A DNA stretch of 61,604 nucleotides from Cytophagales bacterium (GTDB lineage Bacteria; Bacteroidota; Bacteroidia; Cytophagales; Cyclobacteriaceae). The stretch lies in NCBI GenBank assembly GCA_020403045.1, contig JADBYK010000020.1, forward strand, positions 1 to 61,604, written 5' to 3'. Below, piece by piece: positions 54,401-61,604 of the stretch. How positions within the stretch are numbered: position 1 is the stretch's first letter; the number at the start of each line of letters is the position of its first letter. Both the position numbers and the translations under genes were made by a program. The notes under the pieces are model-generated. The model was not told the origin of the DNA. It ran no database searches and saw only the letters and a list, made by a program, of their open reading frames with translations.

Positions 54401-55315
54401 GTAATCGGCCACATTTACATCTACGCGATGAAGAATGACTGACTTTACACCCGATTCAATGATCGTGTCAACATCCTCGGCTGTGAGAATATGATCTCTC
54501 TCCAACAATACTTCGTTTCGGTCGATAGAAACAACTTCACCTGTATCCTCATCCACGAAATCTTCCGTCCAGGTTTTCAATACCCGAGCAGCTAATTTGC
54601 GGTCAACTGATTTTTTTAGGTTAGGCTTATTAGCCTCCACTTCTTCTGACAATCCAAATAGATCAAGGATGTCTTTGTCAGTTCCATACCCGATTGCTCG
54701 AAGTAAAGTGGTAACTGGAAATTTCTTCTTCCGGTCAATGTAGGCATACATCACCGCATTTACGTCTGTGGCAAATTCAATCCAAGAACCCTTGAATGGA
54801 ATAATCCTTGCTGAATAGAGTTTCGTTCCATTGGTGTGTTTACTCATGGCGAAAAACACACCCGGTGAACGATGGAGCTGCGATACGATTACACGCTCAG
54901 CACCATTGATCACAAAAGATCCTTTCTCCGTCATGTACGGAATATTGCCCAGGAAAACCTCTTGTTCAATGGTTTGAAAATCCTCATTGTCTTCGTCATT
55001 ACAAGTTAGACGAAGCTTGGCCTTCAAAGGAACCGAGAAGGTTAATCCACGATCGATACATTCGTCCACGTCATACTTTGGCGGGTCGATGGTATAATCC
55101 ACAAACTCCAACACGAAGTTCTCGCGCGAGTCTGCGATAGGGAAGTTCTCAGCGAATACTTTAAACAGACCTTCATTCTGCCTTCTTTCGGCAGCTGTTT
55201 CGATCTGCAAAAAGTCTTTAAACGACTGGAGTTGAATATCCAGAAAATCTGGATACTCCAATACTTTTTCGATTGATGAAAAATCAATCCTATTATTTGA
55301 TGTCTTCTTTGCCAA
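51446..55315 (-). CDS. rpoB: RNA polymerase subunit beta, TTG start
   Basis: The second largest RNA polymerase subunit, 1289 aa. The start codon is TTG (55315-55313), read as Met in [17 protein letters not shown]; no in-frame ATG lies upstream before a stop or near downstream. The rifampicin region [20 protein letters not shown] and [18 protein letters not shown] has the residues of sensitive enzymes. The C-terminal [14 protein letters not shown] and [24 protein letters not shown] segment (here [10 protein letters not shown]) are intact. A hairpin lies in the 144-nt gap after rplL. Confidence 0.98.
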   Translation of the reverse strand: MAKKTSNNRIDFSSIEKVLEYPDFLDIQLQSFKDFLQIETAAERRQNEGLFKVFAENFPIADSRENFVLEFVDYTIDPPKYDVDECIDRGLTFSVPLKAKLRLTCNDEDNEDFQTIEQEVFLGNIPYMTEKGSFVINGAERVIVSQLHRSPGVFFAMSKHTNGTKLYSARIIPFKGSWIEFATDVNAVMYAYIDRKKKFPVTTLLRAIGYGTDKDILDLFGLSEEVEANKPNLKKSVDRKLAARVLKTWTEDFVDEDTGEVVSIDRNEVLLERDHILTAEDVDTIIESGVKSVILHRVDVNVADYYIIFNTLAKDNSNSEKEAVEQIYRQLRNTEAPDEQTARDIIQSLFFSEKRYDLGEVGRYRINKKLGLDLSFDQRVLTTEDIILIVKYLIGLINSKAVVDDIDHLSNRRVRTVGEQLYSQFGVGLARMARTIKERMNVRDNEDFKPVDLINARTLSSVINSFFGTNQLSQFMDQTNPLAEITHKRRMSALGPGGLSRERAGFEVRDVHYTHYGRLCTIETPEGPNIGLISSLCVHAKVNKMGFIETPYRSVENGKVKGKDVIFLTAEEEDTHNIAQANVKIKAGGELENEKVKARFEGDFPVVDPKEIRYMDIAPNQIVSIAASMIPFLEHDDANRALMGSNMQRQAVPLMRAEAPIVGTGLEGRIALDSRALILADSSGTVEFVDAKKIVIKYDVSEDQQMVRFDDEYKTYNLIKFRRTNQDTCINLTPLVKKGDKVSKGQPLCQGYGTANGELALGKNLLVAYMPWQGYNFEDAIVISERVVRDDIYTSIHVEEFELEVRDTKRGEEELTSEIPNVSEEAIKHLDENGIIRVGAEVKEGDILIGKITPKGETDPTPEEKLLRAIFGDKAGDVKDASMKAPPSLKGVVIDTKLFSRPKKDKDVRTKSKKELDALKSRYSKSLTDLKNEMIKKLTHLLTGKTSQGVKHKFGDELISKGVKFTSKVIESNLFPDKNIYRDESNYSVPEEVNLIVDISLDGWTTDDATNDSVSELVKNYLNKRNSIAGTFKRERFTLEVGDELPTGIVQLAKVYIAKKRKLKVGDKMAGRHGNKGVVARIVREEDMPFLEDGTPVDICLNPLGVPSRMNLGQIYETVLAWAGKKLGRRYATPIFDGASLEQVSAELTEAGLPEFGRTYLYDGLTGDKFDQPVTVGMAYMLKLGHLVDDKMHARSIGPYSLITQQPLGGKAQFGGQRFGEMEVWAIEAFGASHILQEILTIKSDDVIGRAKAYEAIVKGENMRKPNIPESFNVLVHELRGLALEITMD

Positions 55316-55391
55316 GGTGCGTACAGTTTAAAATTTTCCCGGATAAGACTTAAAAAACCAATTAACTGGGGTACAAGTATAAACAGGCAAA

Positions 55392-55419
55392 CCCCAACCC
55401 TATTTGCATAGGAATGGGG
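55392..55419 (-). terminator. Attenuating or processing hairpin between rplL and rpoB
   Basis: Arms 55392-55403 and 55408-55419 pair over about 10 bp with a small internal mismatch and a 4-nt loop. On the minus strand a short T-rich stretch (TTTGCCTGTTTAT) follows. The rplL-rpoB gap of many bacteria holds a partial terminator or RNase site that lowers rpoB relative to L7/L12; this hairpin is in the right place for that. Confidence 0.5.
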
Positions 55420-55459
55420 CCTGAAATACCTTTCAGACGGTACCGATCGCCCTCAAGAA

Positions 55460-55840
55460 TTATTTCAACTCTACTTCAGCACCTGCCTCAGTAAGTTGTT
55501 TCTTCAAGTTTTCTGCTTCGTCTTTTGGTAAGCCTTCTTTGATAGTCTTTGGAGCTCCATCAACTAAATCTTTTGCTTCTTTCAAGCCAAGACCAGTCAA
55601 CTCTTTCACCAACTTCACGATTTGTAGTTTGTTTGCACCTGCAGATTTCAATACTACATCGAAGTTAGTTTTCTCAGCAGCAGCAGCGCCACCAGCAGCA
55701 CCACCAGCCGCAGGGCCAGCAACAACTGCAGCAGCAGCAGGCTCAATGCCATATGTTTCTTTCAAATAAGAAGCTAATTCATTTACTTCTTTAACGGTAA
55801 GTTCTACCAGTTGGTCGCCAATTGCTTTTACGTCAGCCAT
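55460..55840 (-). CDS. rplL: 50S ribosomal protein L7/L12
   Basis: The stalk protein, 126 aa. N-terminal dimerisation domain ([20 protein letters not shown]), an Ala/Gly-rich hinge ([20 protein letters not shown]) and the C-terminal factor-binding domain ([40 protein letters not shown]). It lies 30 nt after rplJ in the conserved order. Confidence 0.98.
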   Translation of the reverse strand: MADVKAIGDQLVELTVKEVNELASYLKETYGIEPAAAAVVAGPAAGGAAGGAAAAEKTNFDVVLKSAGANKLQIVKLVKELTGLGLKEAKDLVDGAPKTIKEGLPKDEAENLKKQLTEAGAEVELK

Positions 55841-55870
55841 GATTGTAAGTGTTTAAAATTTTGAATTCAG

Positions 55871-56398
55871 TTATTGTTTTCTTTCTTCCAATGCCTTTAC
55901 TAAACCAGCCACAGTGTTTTTGCCGCTCAATAAAGCAGACAACACATTCTTGGCAGGAGATTGTAGCAATGAAATAATTTCTCCGATTAGCTCGTTCTTC
56001 GATTTCAAGTTAACGAGTGTATCTAAGTGTTCTTCGCCCACAAATATGGTAGACTCTACAGACGCACCTTTCAAACCGGGCTTGCCCTCCATCTTTGAGC
56101 GATATTCCTTGATCACTTTAGCGGGGGCATTGCCAGACTCTTTTGAGAAGATGACACCTGAAAATCCGTGGAGCACTCCAAATAATTCTTCGTAGTTACC
56201 TTTCTGTCTTTCTAGTGCTTTGCGGATCAATGTGTTTTTGTATACGCGATATTCCACACCTGCTTTAAAACACAATCTGCGGAATGCATTGATCTGAGCC
56301 ACTGTTAAGCCAGAAGCATCGGTAATATAGAAGTGGTTGTTCTGAGAAAACTTCTCAGCCAACTGTTCTATGATAATTCCTTTTTCTTCTTTGGTCAT
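55871..56398 (-). CDS. rplJ: 50S ribosomal protein L10
   Basis: The stalk base protein that anchors L7/L12 dimers, 175 aa. MTKEEKGIIIEQLAEKFSQN, FYITDASGLTVAQINAFRR and the middle YKNTLIRKALERQKG fit L10; the C-terminal helix for L12 dimers follows (LSGKNTVAGLVKALEERKQ). The gap to rplA is only 24 nt, so no L10 leader RNA can lie directly upstream. Confidence 0.97.
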   Translation of the reverse strand: MTKEEKGIIIEQLAEKFSQNNHFYITDASGLTVAQINAFRRLCFKAGVEYRVYKNTLIRKALERQKGNYEELFGVLHGFSGVIFSKESGNAPAKVIKEYRSKMEGKPGLKGASVESTIFVGEEHLDTLVNLKSKNELIGEIISLLQSPAKNVLSALLSGKNTVAGLVKALEERKQ

Positions 56399-56422
56399 TG
56401 TCGTTAATATTATAGACCCTTT

Positions 56423-57112
56423 TTAAATAGAGCTTGAATCAACTTTGATACCCGGACTCATCGTGGAAGACAGGGAGATACTTTGTAGGTATGTTCCCTT
56501 CGAAGAAGCGGGTTTCAACTTTACTACAGTATTAATAAGTTCAGCAGCATTGTCTCTGATCTTTTCTGCGCTGAAGGAAGCCTTACCTATACTTGCATGA
56601 ATGATTCCTTGTTTGTCAATTTTGAAGTCAACTTTACCCGCTTTTACATCCTTCACTGCCTTTCCAACTTCAAGGGTAACTGTTCCTGACTTCGGGTTCG
56701 GCATAAGGCCGCGAGGACCTAATACTTTACCTAGTCTACCTACTTTAGCCATTACGGTAGGCATTGTGATGATCACATCAATGTCCGTCCAACCGGCTTC
56801 AATTTTTTGAATATAATCGTCTAACCCAACGTGTTCCGCACCAGCATCTTTTGCCTCTTGCGCTTTGTCAGGAGAGCACAGCACTAATACGCGAACGGTT
56901 TTTCCCAATCCATGTGGAAGAGAAACAACACCACGCACCATTTGGTCTGATTTTTTTGGGTCTATACCCAAACGGATATCTACATCTACAGACGGATCAA
57001 ACTTAGTGAAGGTAAGATCCTTCAATACTTTAGAAGCTTCCGCCAATGTATACACCTTATCAGGATCATACTTTGCGAGAACTGCTTTTCTGTTTTTTGA
57101 AATTCGTGCCAT
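56423..57112 (-). CDS. rplA: 50S ribosomal protein L1
   Basis: The L1 stalk protein, 229 aa, which in many bacteria also represses its own m[60 protein letters not shown] are diagnostic. It lies 82 nt after rplK; that gap is the only place in this block where an L1-binding leader could lie, though I see no clear mimic. Confidence 0.98.
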   Translation of the reverse strand: MARISKNRKAVLAKYDPDKVYTLAEASKVLKDLTFTKFDPSVDVDIRLGIDPKKSDQMVRGVVSLPHGLGKTVRVLVLCSPDKAQEAKDAGAEHVGLDDYIQKIEAGWTDIDVIITMPTVMAKVGRLGKVLGPRGLMPNPKSGTVTLEVGKAVKDVKAGKVDFKIDKQGIIHASIGKASFSAEKIRDNAAELINTVVKLKPASSKGTYLQSISLSSTMSPGIKVDSSSI

Positions 57113-57194
57113 TTTTTATTAGTTAATCGTTGTCCGTTATCGCTACTAGTTTGAATGATCTTGCTCGCTCTACCTAATAACTTTAACTTTTAAC

Positions 57195-57638
57195 TTATTT
57201 ATCCCAAGGTGCTGCCCCACTTACTGTAACTCCCATGCTTCGCGCGGTACCTGCTATCATTTTCATCGCTGAATCAACTTTGAATGCATTCAAATCCGGC
57301 ATCTTAAGCTCAGCAATCTTTTTAACTTGATCCCAAGAAATGGAACCAACTTTAGAACGATTCGGCTCTTTGGATCCTTTCTGCAATTTGATGGCCTCCA
57401 TAATTAATACAGCCGCTGGAGGAGTCTTAATCACGAAGTCGAACGACTTATCGTTATAGATAGTGATCAATACAGGAAGAACTTGTCCTGGCTTGTCTTG
57501 CGAGCGAGCGTTGAACTGCTTGCAAAAATCCATGATATTCAAACCCTTGGAACCAAGTGCAGGACCAATAGGAGGTGCCGGGTTAGCTGCGCCACCTTTT
57601 ACCTGTAATTTCAAATAACCTAATACTACTTTTGCCAT
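57195..57638 (-). CDS. rplK: 50S ribosomal protein L11
   Basis: L11 of the GTPase-associated centre, 147 aa. [40 protein letters not shown] and the rRNA-binding C-terminus [17 protein letters not shown] are typical. It lies 27 nt after nusG. Confidence 0.98.
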   Translation of the reverse strand: MAKVVLGYLKLQVKGGAANPAPPIGPALGSKGLNIMDFCKQFNARSQDKPGQVLPVLITIYNDKSFDFVIKTPPAAVLIMEAIKLQKGSKEPNRSKVGSISWDQVKKIAELKMPDLNAFKVDSAMKMIAGTARSMGVTVSGAAPWDK

Positions 57639-57665
57639 ACCGCTGTAATTGTATTCGTTCTATTA

Positions 57666-58238
57666 TTACTCTAATTTCTCCACTTGCATGTAACTAAGTT
57701 CTACCGGAGTGTTACGTCCGAATATTTTAACCATTACATTTAATTTCTTCTTGTCTTCAAAAATCTCTTCGACCGTTCCGGTAAACCCGCTAAACGGTCC
57801 GTCCATTACCTTCACGCCCTCACCCTTTATGAAAGGAGTCTCTAATTTTACTTCAAACTGATCGATCTCATCAACCTTACCTAGAATCCGATTCACCTCT
57901 GATTGACGCAAAGCGACAGGTTCTTTATTTGTTGCACTTGACCCGTTGTTGCCTAGAAAACCAATCACCCCGGGAATGTTGTTTACTGTGTGATAGGCCT
58001 CTCCGTTTGACAAGTCTGCAGAAACAAGAACGTAACCCGGAAAGAAGTTTCTCTCTCTCACACGCTTTTTCCCATTTCTCATTTCATACACCTTCTCAGA
58101 CGGGATCAGCACTTCTGGAATAAACCCAGTTAACTTTGAGCGCTCTATTTCCGTGAGGAGATAAGATTTTATTTTCTTCTCTTGGCCGCTGACGACCCGC
58201 AATACATACCATTTTAATTCACCTACTGCTGCTGCCAT
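57666..58238 (-). CDS. nusG: Transcription elongation/antitermination factor NusG
   Basis: NusG, 190 aa, couples RNA polymerase to ribosomes or Rho. The NGN domain has KWYVLRVVSGQEKKIKSYLL and KRVRERNFFPGYVLVSADL, and the C-terminal KOW domain has GEGVKVMDGPFSGFTGTVEE. Length is normal, without the extra domain of UpxY/LoaP-type paralogues. It lies 3 nt after secE. Confidence 0.97.
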   Translation of the reverse strand: MAAAVGELKWYVLRVVSGQEKKIKSYLLTEIERSKLTGFIPEVLIPSEKVYEMRNGKKRVRERNFFPGYVLVSADLSNGEAYHTVNNIPGVIGFLGNNGSSATNKEPVALRQSEVNRILGKVDEIDQFEVKLETPFIKGEGVKVMDGPFSGFTGTVEEIFEDKKKLNVMVKIFGRNTPVELSYMQVEKLE

Positions 58239-58241
58239 GTC

Positions 58242-58433
58242 TTAGAATTCTTTATAAAACCAAGCCAAAGCGTTATTAAAACCCAAATCAAAAAGCCCAA
58301 TCACCAACGCGAAAATCAACGAAGCGACCAATACTAAAATAGCACTACTCTGCAATTCGTTGAATTTTGGCCAAGAAACTTTGTTTTTGATCTCGTCAAA
58401 AGATTCAATGATATAGGTTTTTAGCTTTTCCAT
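58242..58433 (-). CDS. secE: Preprotein translocase subunit SecE
   Basis: The small single-span SecE, 63 aa: an amphipathic N-terminus (YIIESFDEIKNKVSWPKFNE) with the conserved WP, then one membrane helix (SSAILVLVASLIFALVIGLF). It sits between tRNA-Trp and nusG as in most Bacteroidota, so it is cotranscribed with them. Confidence 0.96.
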   Translation of the reverse strand: MEKLKTYIIESFDEIKNKVSWPKFNELQSSAILVLVASLIFALVIGLFDLGFNNALAWFYKEF

Positions 58434-58489
58434 TCTATTTTATTTTCACCCACCTTCGCTAAAGCTATGGTAAGTAACTCATTTATTCG

Positions 58490-58562
58490 CACGGGTGGAG
58501 AGACTCGAACTCCCAGCCAACGGTTTTGGAGACCGCTACTCTACCAATTGAGCTACACCCGT
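58490..58562 (-). tRNA. tRNA-Trp (CCA)
   Basis: A 73-nt cloverleaf on the minus strand: 7-bp acceptor stem (ACGGGTG/CACCCGT) with discriminator G, D arm GCTC/GAGT, anticodon arm with loop CTCCAAA giving anticodon CCA, a 5-nt variable loop and the T loop TTCGAGT. The CCA tail is not encoded. It stands 57 nt ahead of secE as the first product of this operon. Confidence 0.96.
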
Positions 58563-58658
58563 TTATTAAATTCTGCTCTCCCTGTATTTCGCCCCGTTTG
58601 CTTTTATTCAAAACCTCCCTTTAAACCATCCTTTCCCACCCTAAATTCAAAAGGACTG

Positions 58659-58690
58659 CAAATGTAGGGGAAAAGGCCACAAAACAAAAA
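58659..58690 (-). promoter_or_regulatory. Promoter of tRNA-Trp-secE-nusG-rplKAJL-rpoBC
   Basis: On the minus strand TTTTTG (58690-58685), an 18-nt spacer and TACATTTG (58666-58659), the Bacteroidota -33/-7 pattern, about 96 nt before the tRNA. It shares spacer length and the downstream word CAGTCCTT with the rpsL promoter. A 7-bp inverted repeat (58690-58696 ACGTTTC and 58711-58717) lies just upstream. Confidence 0.72.
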
Positions 58691-58765
58691 CGTTTCTGAG
58701 AAAAATGTGGGAAACGTCTGTCCATTGATTATCAGATATTTAGCAATGTCACCCTTTGCCGAAGA

Positions 58766-59090
58766 TCGAGTCCGTAAACCTAGCCTAAAACCGGTAGGCT
58801 CGAGTTATGGTAAATTCGTCTTACTGGAAAATCGCTTCTGGAAAATATCGAACCTATCCAACCATCTTTTCATCTGATTTCAGTCGAAAGACTTGGTGTA
58901 AACCTTCAACCCAAAATATGCATTGGGAATGCACAGTTTTCCCAACGGGTTTACGATCCGCCTGAGGCGGATGTCAAGGTTTAACCATGACCATGAAAAT
59001 CACCAATTCGGTTGTAGTTACGGGACAAACTATTGATTTTCATTCGTCAAGGGTCTATTGGAAAATTGCAATGCGTAACCCGGGTTAATT
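58766..59090. other. Structured non-coding block between the tRNA-Trp operon and the PQQ gene
   Basis: The 682-nt stretch 58563-59244 holds no gene. Within it several inverted repeats follow closely: AGCCTA/TAGGCT (58782-58787/58795-58800); an outer TAAACCTT/AAGGTTTA (58899-58906/58976-58983) enclosing TTGGGAA/TTCCCAA (58923-58929/58939-58945) and ATCCGCC/GGCGGAT (58956-58962/58966-58972); then the 10-bp hairpin of the repeat at 58993-59043; and the palindrome TAACCCGGGTTA (59076-59087). It could be a structured RNA or the remains of a mobile repeat. Confidence 0.45.
58993..59050 (+). repeat. Hairpin repeat, copy 1
   Basis: Arms ATGAAAATCA (58993-59002) and TGATTTTCAT (59034-59043) enclose 31 nt. 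Arms, part of the loop (CCAA, GGTT, TTAC, GGG, CAAA) and the trailing TCGTCAA match a second copy at 61519-61578 on the opposite strand. The two copies lie about 2.5 kb apart and flank the PQQ-propeller gene. Confidence 0.6.
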
Positions 59091-59164
59091 TACATCAAAC
59101 TCCATGTTTTACTGTAAAATAAACTCATTGTGATAGCGATTCACTCAAATCGCAAAAATACTCT

Positions 59165-59193
59165 AAAAAAGCCCCGATCTCGGAGCTTTTTTT
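59165..59193 (-). terminator. Terminator of the PQQ-propeller gene
   Basis: A hairpin with A-rich 5' side and T-rich 3' side: AAAAAAGC/GCTTTTTT around CCG/CGG with one mismatch and a 4-nt loop. It is T-tailed on both strands, thus bidirectional. It lies about 50 nt past the stop of the PQQ gene on the minus strand. Confidence 0.75.
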
Positions 59194-59244
59194 AGTTAGG
59201 TTAAAATATTACAATCAGCAGGAAAACTTGGCAAGTGAAAGTCT

Positions 59245-61152
59245 CTATTTCTTAGATTCATATACCAACAAGCTATTCCCGTTGACATAAAAAATATTAT
59301 CCGTTACCGGGTCGATTTCATATTCAGGGCGATCGTTGGCAAAACTGATTTTATCAAGTTCTTTTCCATCTTCCTTCCTAACCTTAATCAATAATTTTTC
59401 CTTGTTCTCTCCCTTCGCAAAAACAAAAGCATTAGCAGAGTTTTGTCTCATTGCTTTGAACCGACTTGAAAACTTATCTGCCAGACTAAAAAGATTTTCA
59501 GCTCCCACTAACAACACTTCTGCTTCTGCAAGTTTTGTGTTATCAGCCCGACTTACAACGGACTCGCGCAGTACTCCATTTTCATCCCGATAGGTCATTC
59601 GCCATTCCGAACCAGCTATGGCTTTTCCAACTGCTTTAGCTCCAAGAGCAATTCCACCAACGATTGCTGCACCCTTGATGAGCTGACGTGTGCCTTCGCC
59701 AGGCTGCTTGTATACATTGTGGTATTTCACTTTTCCGGTCATGTCTACACCCATCAATTCAACTTGGCCAGTAAGAGATACGCCCCAACCGAACAAATCT
59801 ATGCTGCTGATTTCATTCTCATTCTTGATGTTCACCTCAGCAAAAGGCTCAGGTTTATCAGTGCCATTGGGATCAAACTTGTACAGCTTTTCATCATTAT
59901 AGACCAAGAAAAGATCATTGACCTTATCGTACGTGGACAAAACCGGACGCTTTTCGTTGAACTTGATGTTCCGCTTCCAAAGCTTTGCGCCTGATTTGTA
60001 ATCCACCATATTGCCATAGCTGCTCGTTAAATAAAAAACTTTCTCATCAACTTTATCCAAGTACATTATTTCGTCTTCCTTGTTGTCGCATATCTCAATA
60101 AATTTTTTCCATTTCTTCTCGCCATTTTGGTCAATCAGCATCATCTCATTTTCAGCCACATAGAGGTAGTCGTTGCCTATTGGAATGACGCGTTTCAACA
60201 TATCTCCACGAGCATCTTTTTTCCAGATTTTCTGACCTGTTTTAAGGTCGAAAAAATTAAAGCCAGAATAATGTGCAACTAGGAGTTTATCACCCCAATC
60301 TTCCACATATACAATATACTTTGTCTTAATCGGGCTATCCCAAAGACCTTTACCCGTACTTACGTTTAGTACCGATAGCTCTTGCTTGTTGCCCAGCAGG
60401 CCAACTGATTCAGCTACAACAATGTTACTCCCATTTTGGGTAGGATAAAACACGCTGTATTTATCAGTGCTTCTCCACATCAGCTTACCCGTTAGGCGGT
60501 CAAGGCAAGAAAGTATGCCATAGTTGAGCATGTATATTTTGTCTTTATATGCCATCGCCTTATCAGGATATTGTTTCTGTAGGGTGAGCGCAGAAGTAAG
60601 AATTGAAGCAAAGCTTTTTGCATCACCAATTTCGGTTTTCCAAATTTGGTTACCTGTTTTCAGATCAATAAGTAAACTTTTAATCTTCTTATCCTCAGTT
60701 ATGAAGAACAAATACTCATTCGATTCGTAGAGCAGCTGCGATGTAATCACTGCGAATTTCTCATTTGCCGAATTGTAAACTAATTTTCCCGTTTCAGAGT
60801 TGATCAGAACGAATTTATAATTAATGAGCCCTTCAATGTAGGGTGTTCCGGGCACGGCCTTAATCGATTCCTTTTTTTTGATAAAATTTAACATATCAGG
60901 GTCAGCTAGCACATCTAACACACTAGCCCCCCCTATCTCATCTTTAGTAACTTTCCATTTCTCCGTTTTGGCGTCTGCATCAATCCCGCGTATATTTTCT
61001 CCCTCCTTGATTACAATCGTGCCTGTAAGTTCGCTTTGGGTGATGGCGCTTATGTTATTTCCCATGGCAAGTGTCCGATCAGGGCCTCGTTGAGCAATTG
61101 TTAATGGAGCAACTAGGCCACAAAGGATAGTGATGAAAAAAAATTTCTTCAT
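59245..61152 (-). CDS. Exported PQQ-like beta-propeller protein
   Basis: A 635-aa exported protein; signal peptide MKKFFFITILCGLVAPLTIA with cleavage near residue 20. Repeated blades of the PQQ/BamB type each hold a G-x-x-x-W phrase: TGNQIWKTEIG, TGKLMWRSTDK, TGKGLWDSPIK, TGQKIWKKDAR, SGAKLWKRNIK. A hydrophobic Gly-rich stretch follows at about 495-515 (LIKGAAIVGGIALGAKAVGK), then a C-terminal region with more strands. No lipobox. It is unlike true BamB in length and has no porin-assembly neighbours. Function unknown. It lies alone between the non-coding block and the group II intron end. Confidence 0.82.
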   Translation of the reverse strand: MKKFFFITILCGLVAPLTIAQRGPDRTLAMGNNISAITQSELTGTIVIKEGENIRGIDADAKTEKWKVTKDEIGGASVLDVLADPDMLNFIKKKESIKAVPGTPYIEGLINYKFVLINSETGKLVYNSANEKFAVITSQLLYESNEYLFFITEDKKIKSLLIDLKTGNQIWKTEIGDAKSFASILTSALTLQKQYPDKAMAYKDKIYMLNYGILSCLDRLTGKLMWRSTDKYSVFYPTQNGSNIVVAESVGLLGNKQELSVLNVSTGKGLWDSPIKTKYIVYVEDWGDKLLVAHYSGFNFFDLKTGQKIWKKDARGDMLKRVIPIGNDYLYVAENEMMLIDQNGEKKWKKFIEICDNKEDEIMYLDKVDEKVFYLTSSYGNMVDYKSGAKLWKRNIKFNEKRPVLSTYDKVNDLFLVYNDEKLYKFDPNGTDKPEPFAEVNIKNENEISSIDLFGWGVSLTGQVELMGVDMTGKVKYHNVYKQPGEGTRQLIKGAAIVGGIALGAKAVGKAIAGSEWRMTYRDENGVLRESVVSRADNTKLAEAEVLLVGAENLFSLADKFSSRFKAMRQNSANAFVFAKGENKEKLLIKVRKEDGKELDKISFANDRPEYEIDPVTDNIFYVNGNSLLVYESKK

Positions 61153-61398
61153 ATATTTCTACATTGATTATAATCAAAGATAGTGAACGTAACGATGCTA
61201 CTAATCTAATCGGCCAAAATTAATTTTTTGTAAATTTTTTTGGTGATCTCATTTATGTAAGCAGCAGCAAAGTGTGGTTTTTAGGAAGTTAATATATTGC
61301 AAATCAATACTTTAAGAGGATTTACCCCTGCTAATCCCTACGTTATTGTTGTCGGAAGGGTCGAGTAGGCAAGGGCATTCCAGCCCAAGCAGCTCCAA

Positions 61399-61432
61399 GA
61401 ACCGTACGTGAAAGTCTCCCTTCATACGGCTC
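61399..61432 (-). ncRNA. Group II intron domain V
   Basis: Exactly 34 nt on the minus strand: 5' arm GAGCCGTA, inner stem TGAAGG, GAGA tetraloop, CTTTCA, a 2-nt bulge CG and the 3' arm TACGGTTC. The AGC triad, the two-nucleotide bulge and the GNRA-like loop are the catalytic features of domain V, all intact. Confidence 0.85.
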
Positions 61433-61481
61433 GTATTATCCAATCACGCTATTATCCCGATCGTCCAATGATTGAACCCAG

Positions 61482-61519
61482 ATTATGCAATGCTGACGGT
61501 ACTGTCAGCATTGCATAAT
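61482..61519. repeat. Perfect 16-bp inverted repeat inside the intron end
   Basis: ATTATGCAATGCTGAC (61482-61497) pairs perfectly with 61504-61519 around the 6-nt loop GGTACT. It lies in what should be domain IV of the intron, 50 nt from domain V, next to the hairpin repeat copy 2. It may be the closing stem of domain IV or an inserted short element. Confidence 0.7.
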
Positions 61520-61578
61520 TGACGAATGAAAATCAACGATTTAGCCCCAAGTAAGAAAACCAAGTTGGTGATTTTCAT
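61519..61578 (-). repeat. Hairpin repeat, copy 2
   Basis: Arms 61526-61535 (ATGAAAATCA) and 61569-61578 (TGATTTTCAT) with 33 nt between. On the minus strand it aligns with copy 1 (58993-59050) through both arms, much of the loop and the trailing TCGTCAA. It lies in the domain IV region of the group II intron. Confidence 0.6.
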
Positions 61579-61604
61579 TGTCAGGTCAGACGATAAATGT
61601 CTGA

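Larger units (their letters stand above)
61360..61604 (-). mobile_element. 3' end of a group II intron (runs off the window)
   Basis: Read on the minus strand, the last 245 nt end with domain V and domain VI of a group II intron. Domain V is recognised at 61399-61432; domain VI follows with the stem GGGC/GCCC and the end sequence CCTACTCGAC, so the 3' splice boundary should be near 61360. The upstream part (window edge to 61433) has no open frame resembling a reverse transcriptase; the intron protein, if present, lies beyond 61604. The intron stands about 210 nt upstream of the PQQ gene, inserted between genes. The 207 nt from 61153 to 61359 hold nothing I can identify. Confidence 0.75.

Noticed and set aside
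56399-56422. L10 leader RNA upstream of rplJ
   Set aside because: Only 24 nt separate rplA and rplJ, too short for such a leader.
58467-58667. 66-codon plus-strand frame covering the tRNA-Trp
   Set aside because: It lies antisense to a clear tRNA and its promoter region; no protein features.
1-61604. CRISPR arrays, integrases, transposases, prophage genes
   Set aside because: No regularly spaced repeats, no transposase or integrase motifs; the only mobile-element signal is the group II intron end and the short hairpin repeats.

Overview
The window is a piece of a Bacteroidota chromosome, most likely from the Cytophagales or a related order. Supporting signs are two SusC/SusD-type outer-membrane uptake loci, a secreted protease with a type IX secretion (T9SS) C-terminal sorting domain, a PorE-like OmpA protein, promoters with the Bacteroidota -7 box TAnnTTTG, short lipoprotein signal peptides, and no Shine-Dalgarno-like spacing. 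The taxon is inferred from gene content. There is no rRNA in the window.

Left part (1-17 kb, all minus strand): a T9SS-type M43-like metalloprotease overlaps a small exported protein by ATGA. Then come two consecutive SusC/SusD loci. Locus A (16976 to 10391) is SusC, a SusD-like_2 lipoprotein and an unknown lipoprotein, closed by tandem terminators. Locus B (10138 to 2976) is SusC, SusD, a Calx-beta-like lipoprotein and a four-domain fasciclin lipoprotein, closed by a terminator. No sugar-active enzyme or regulator is linked, so the substrate is unknown. The two SusC genes share a 15-nt leader motif next to the start codon.

Middle (17-42 kb): housekeeping and accessory genes, including a PorE-like TPR/propeller/OmpA protein, queE, folD, lepA, Xaa-Pro aminopeptidase, a RidA protein, an IscA-type protein, methylmalonyl-CoA epimerase, thiL, ACP phosphodiesterase and rhlE. 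A decaying LuxR-type regulator next to the tail of a DUF4199-like gene lies beside a tandem pair of paralogous 122-aa proteins. That pair has two 24-bp operator-like dyads at its promoter.

The aromatic amino acid operon (41671 down to 37530: pheA, aminotransferase, tyrA, DAHP synthase-chorismate mutase, followed by an M15 peptidase and a D-aminoacylase-like protein) has what looks like a complete ribosome-mediated attenuator upstream. A 25-codon leader peptide carries the run FYFSFYFY. An 8-nt segment inside it is exactly complementary to the 5' arm of a strong terminator placed before pheA. This is the most interesting finding in the window.

Right part (42.5-61.6 kb): the ribosomal/RNA polymerase block on the minus strand, tRNA-Trp, secE, nusG, rplK, rplA, rplJ, rplL, rpoB (TTG start), rpoC, a DUF3467 gene, then rpsL, rpsG, fusA, rpsJ and a strong terminator. 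The rest of the S10 operon does not follow rpsJ. To the right lie a structured non-coding stretch, a PQQ-propeller protein, and at the edge the 3' end (domains V and VI) of a group II intron. Two related hairpin repeats in opposite orientation flank the PQQ gene.
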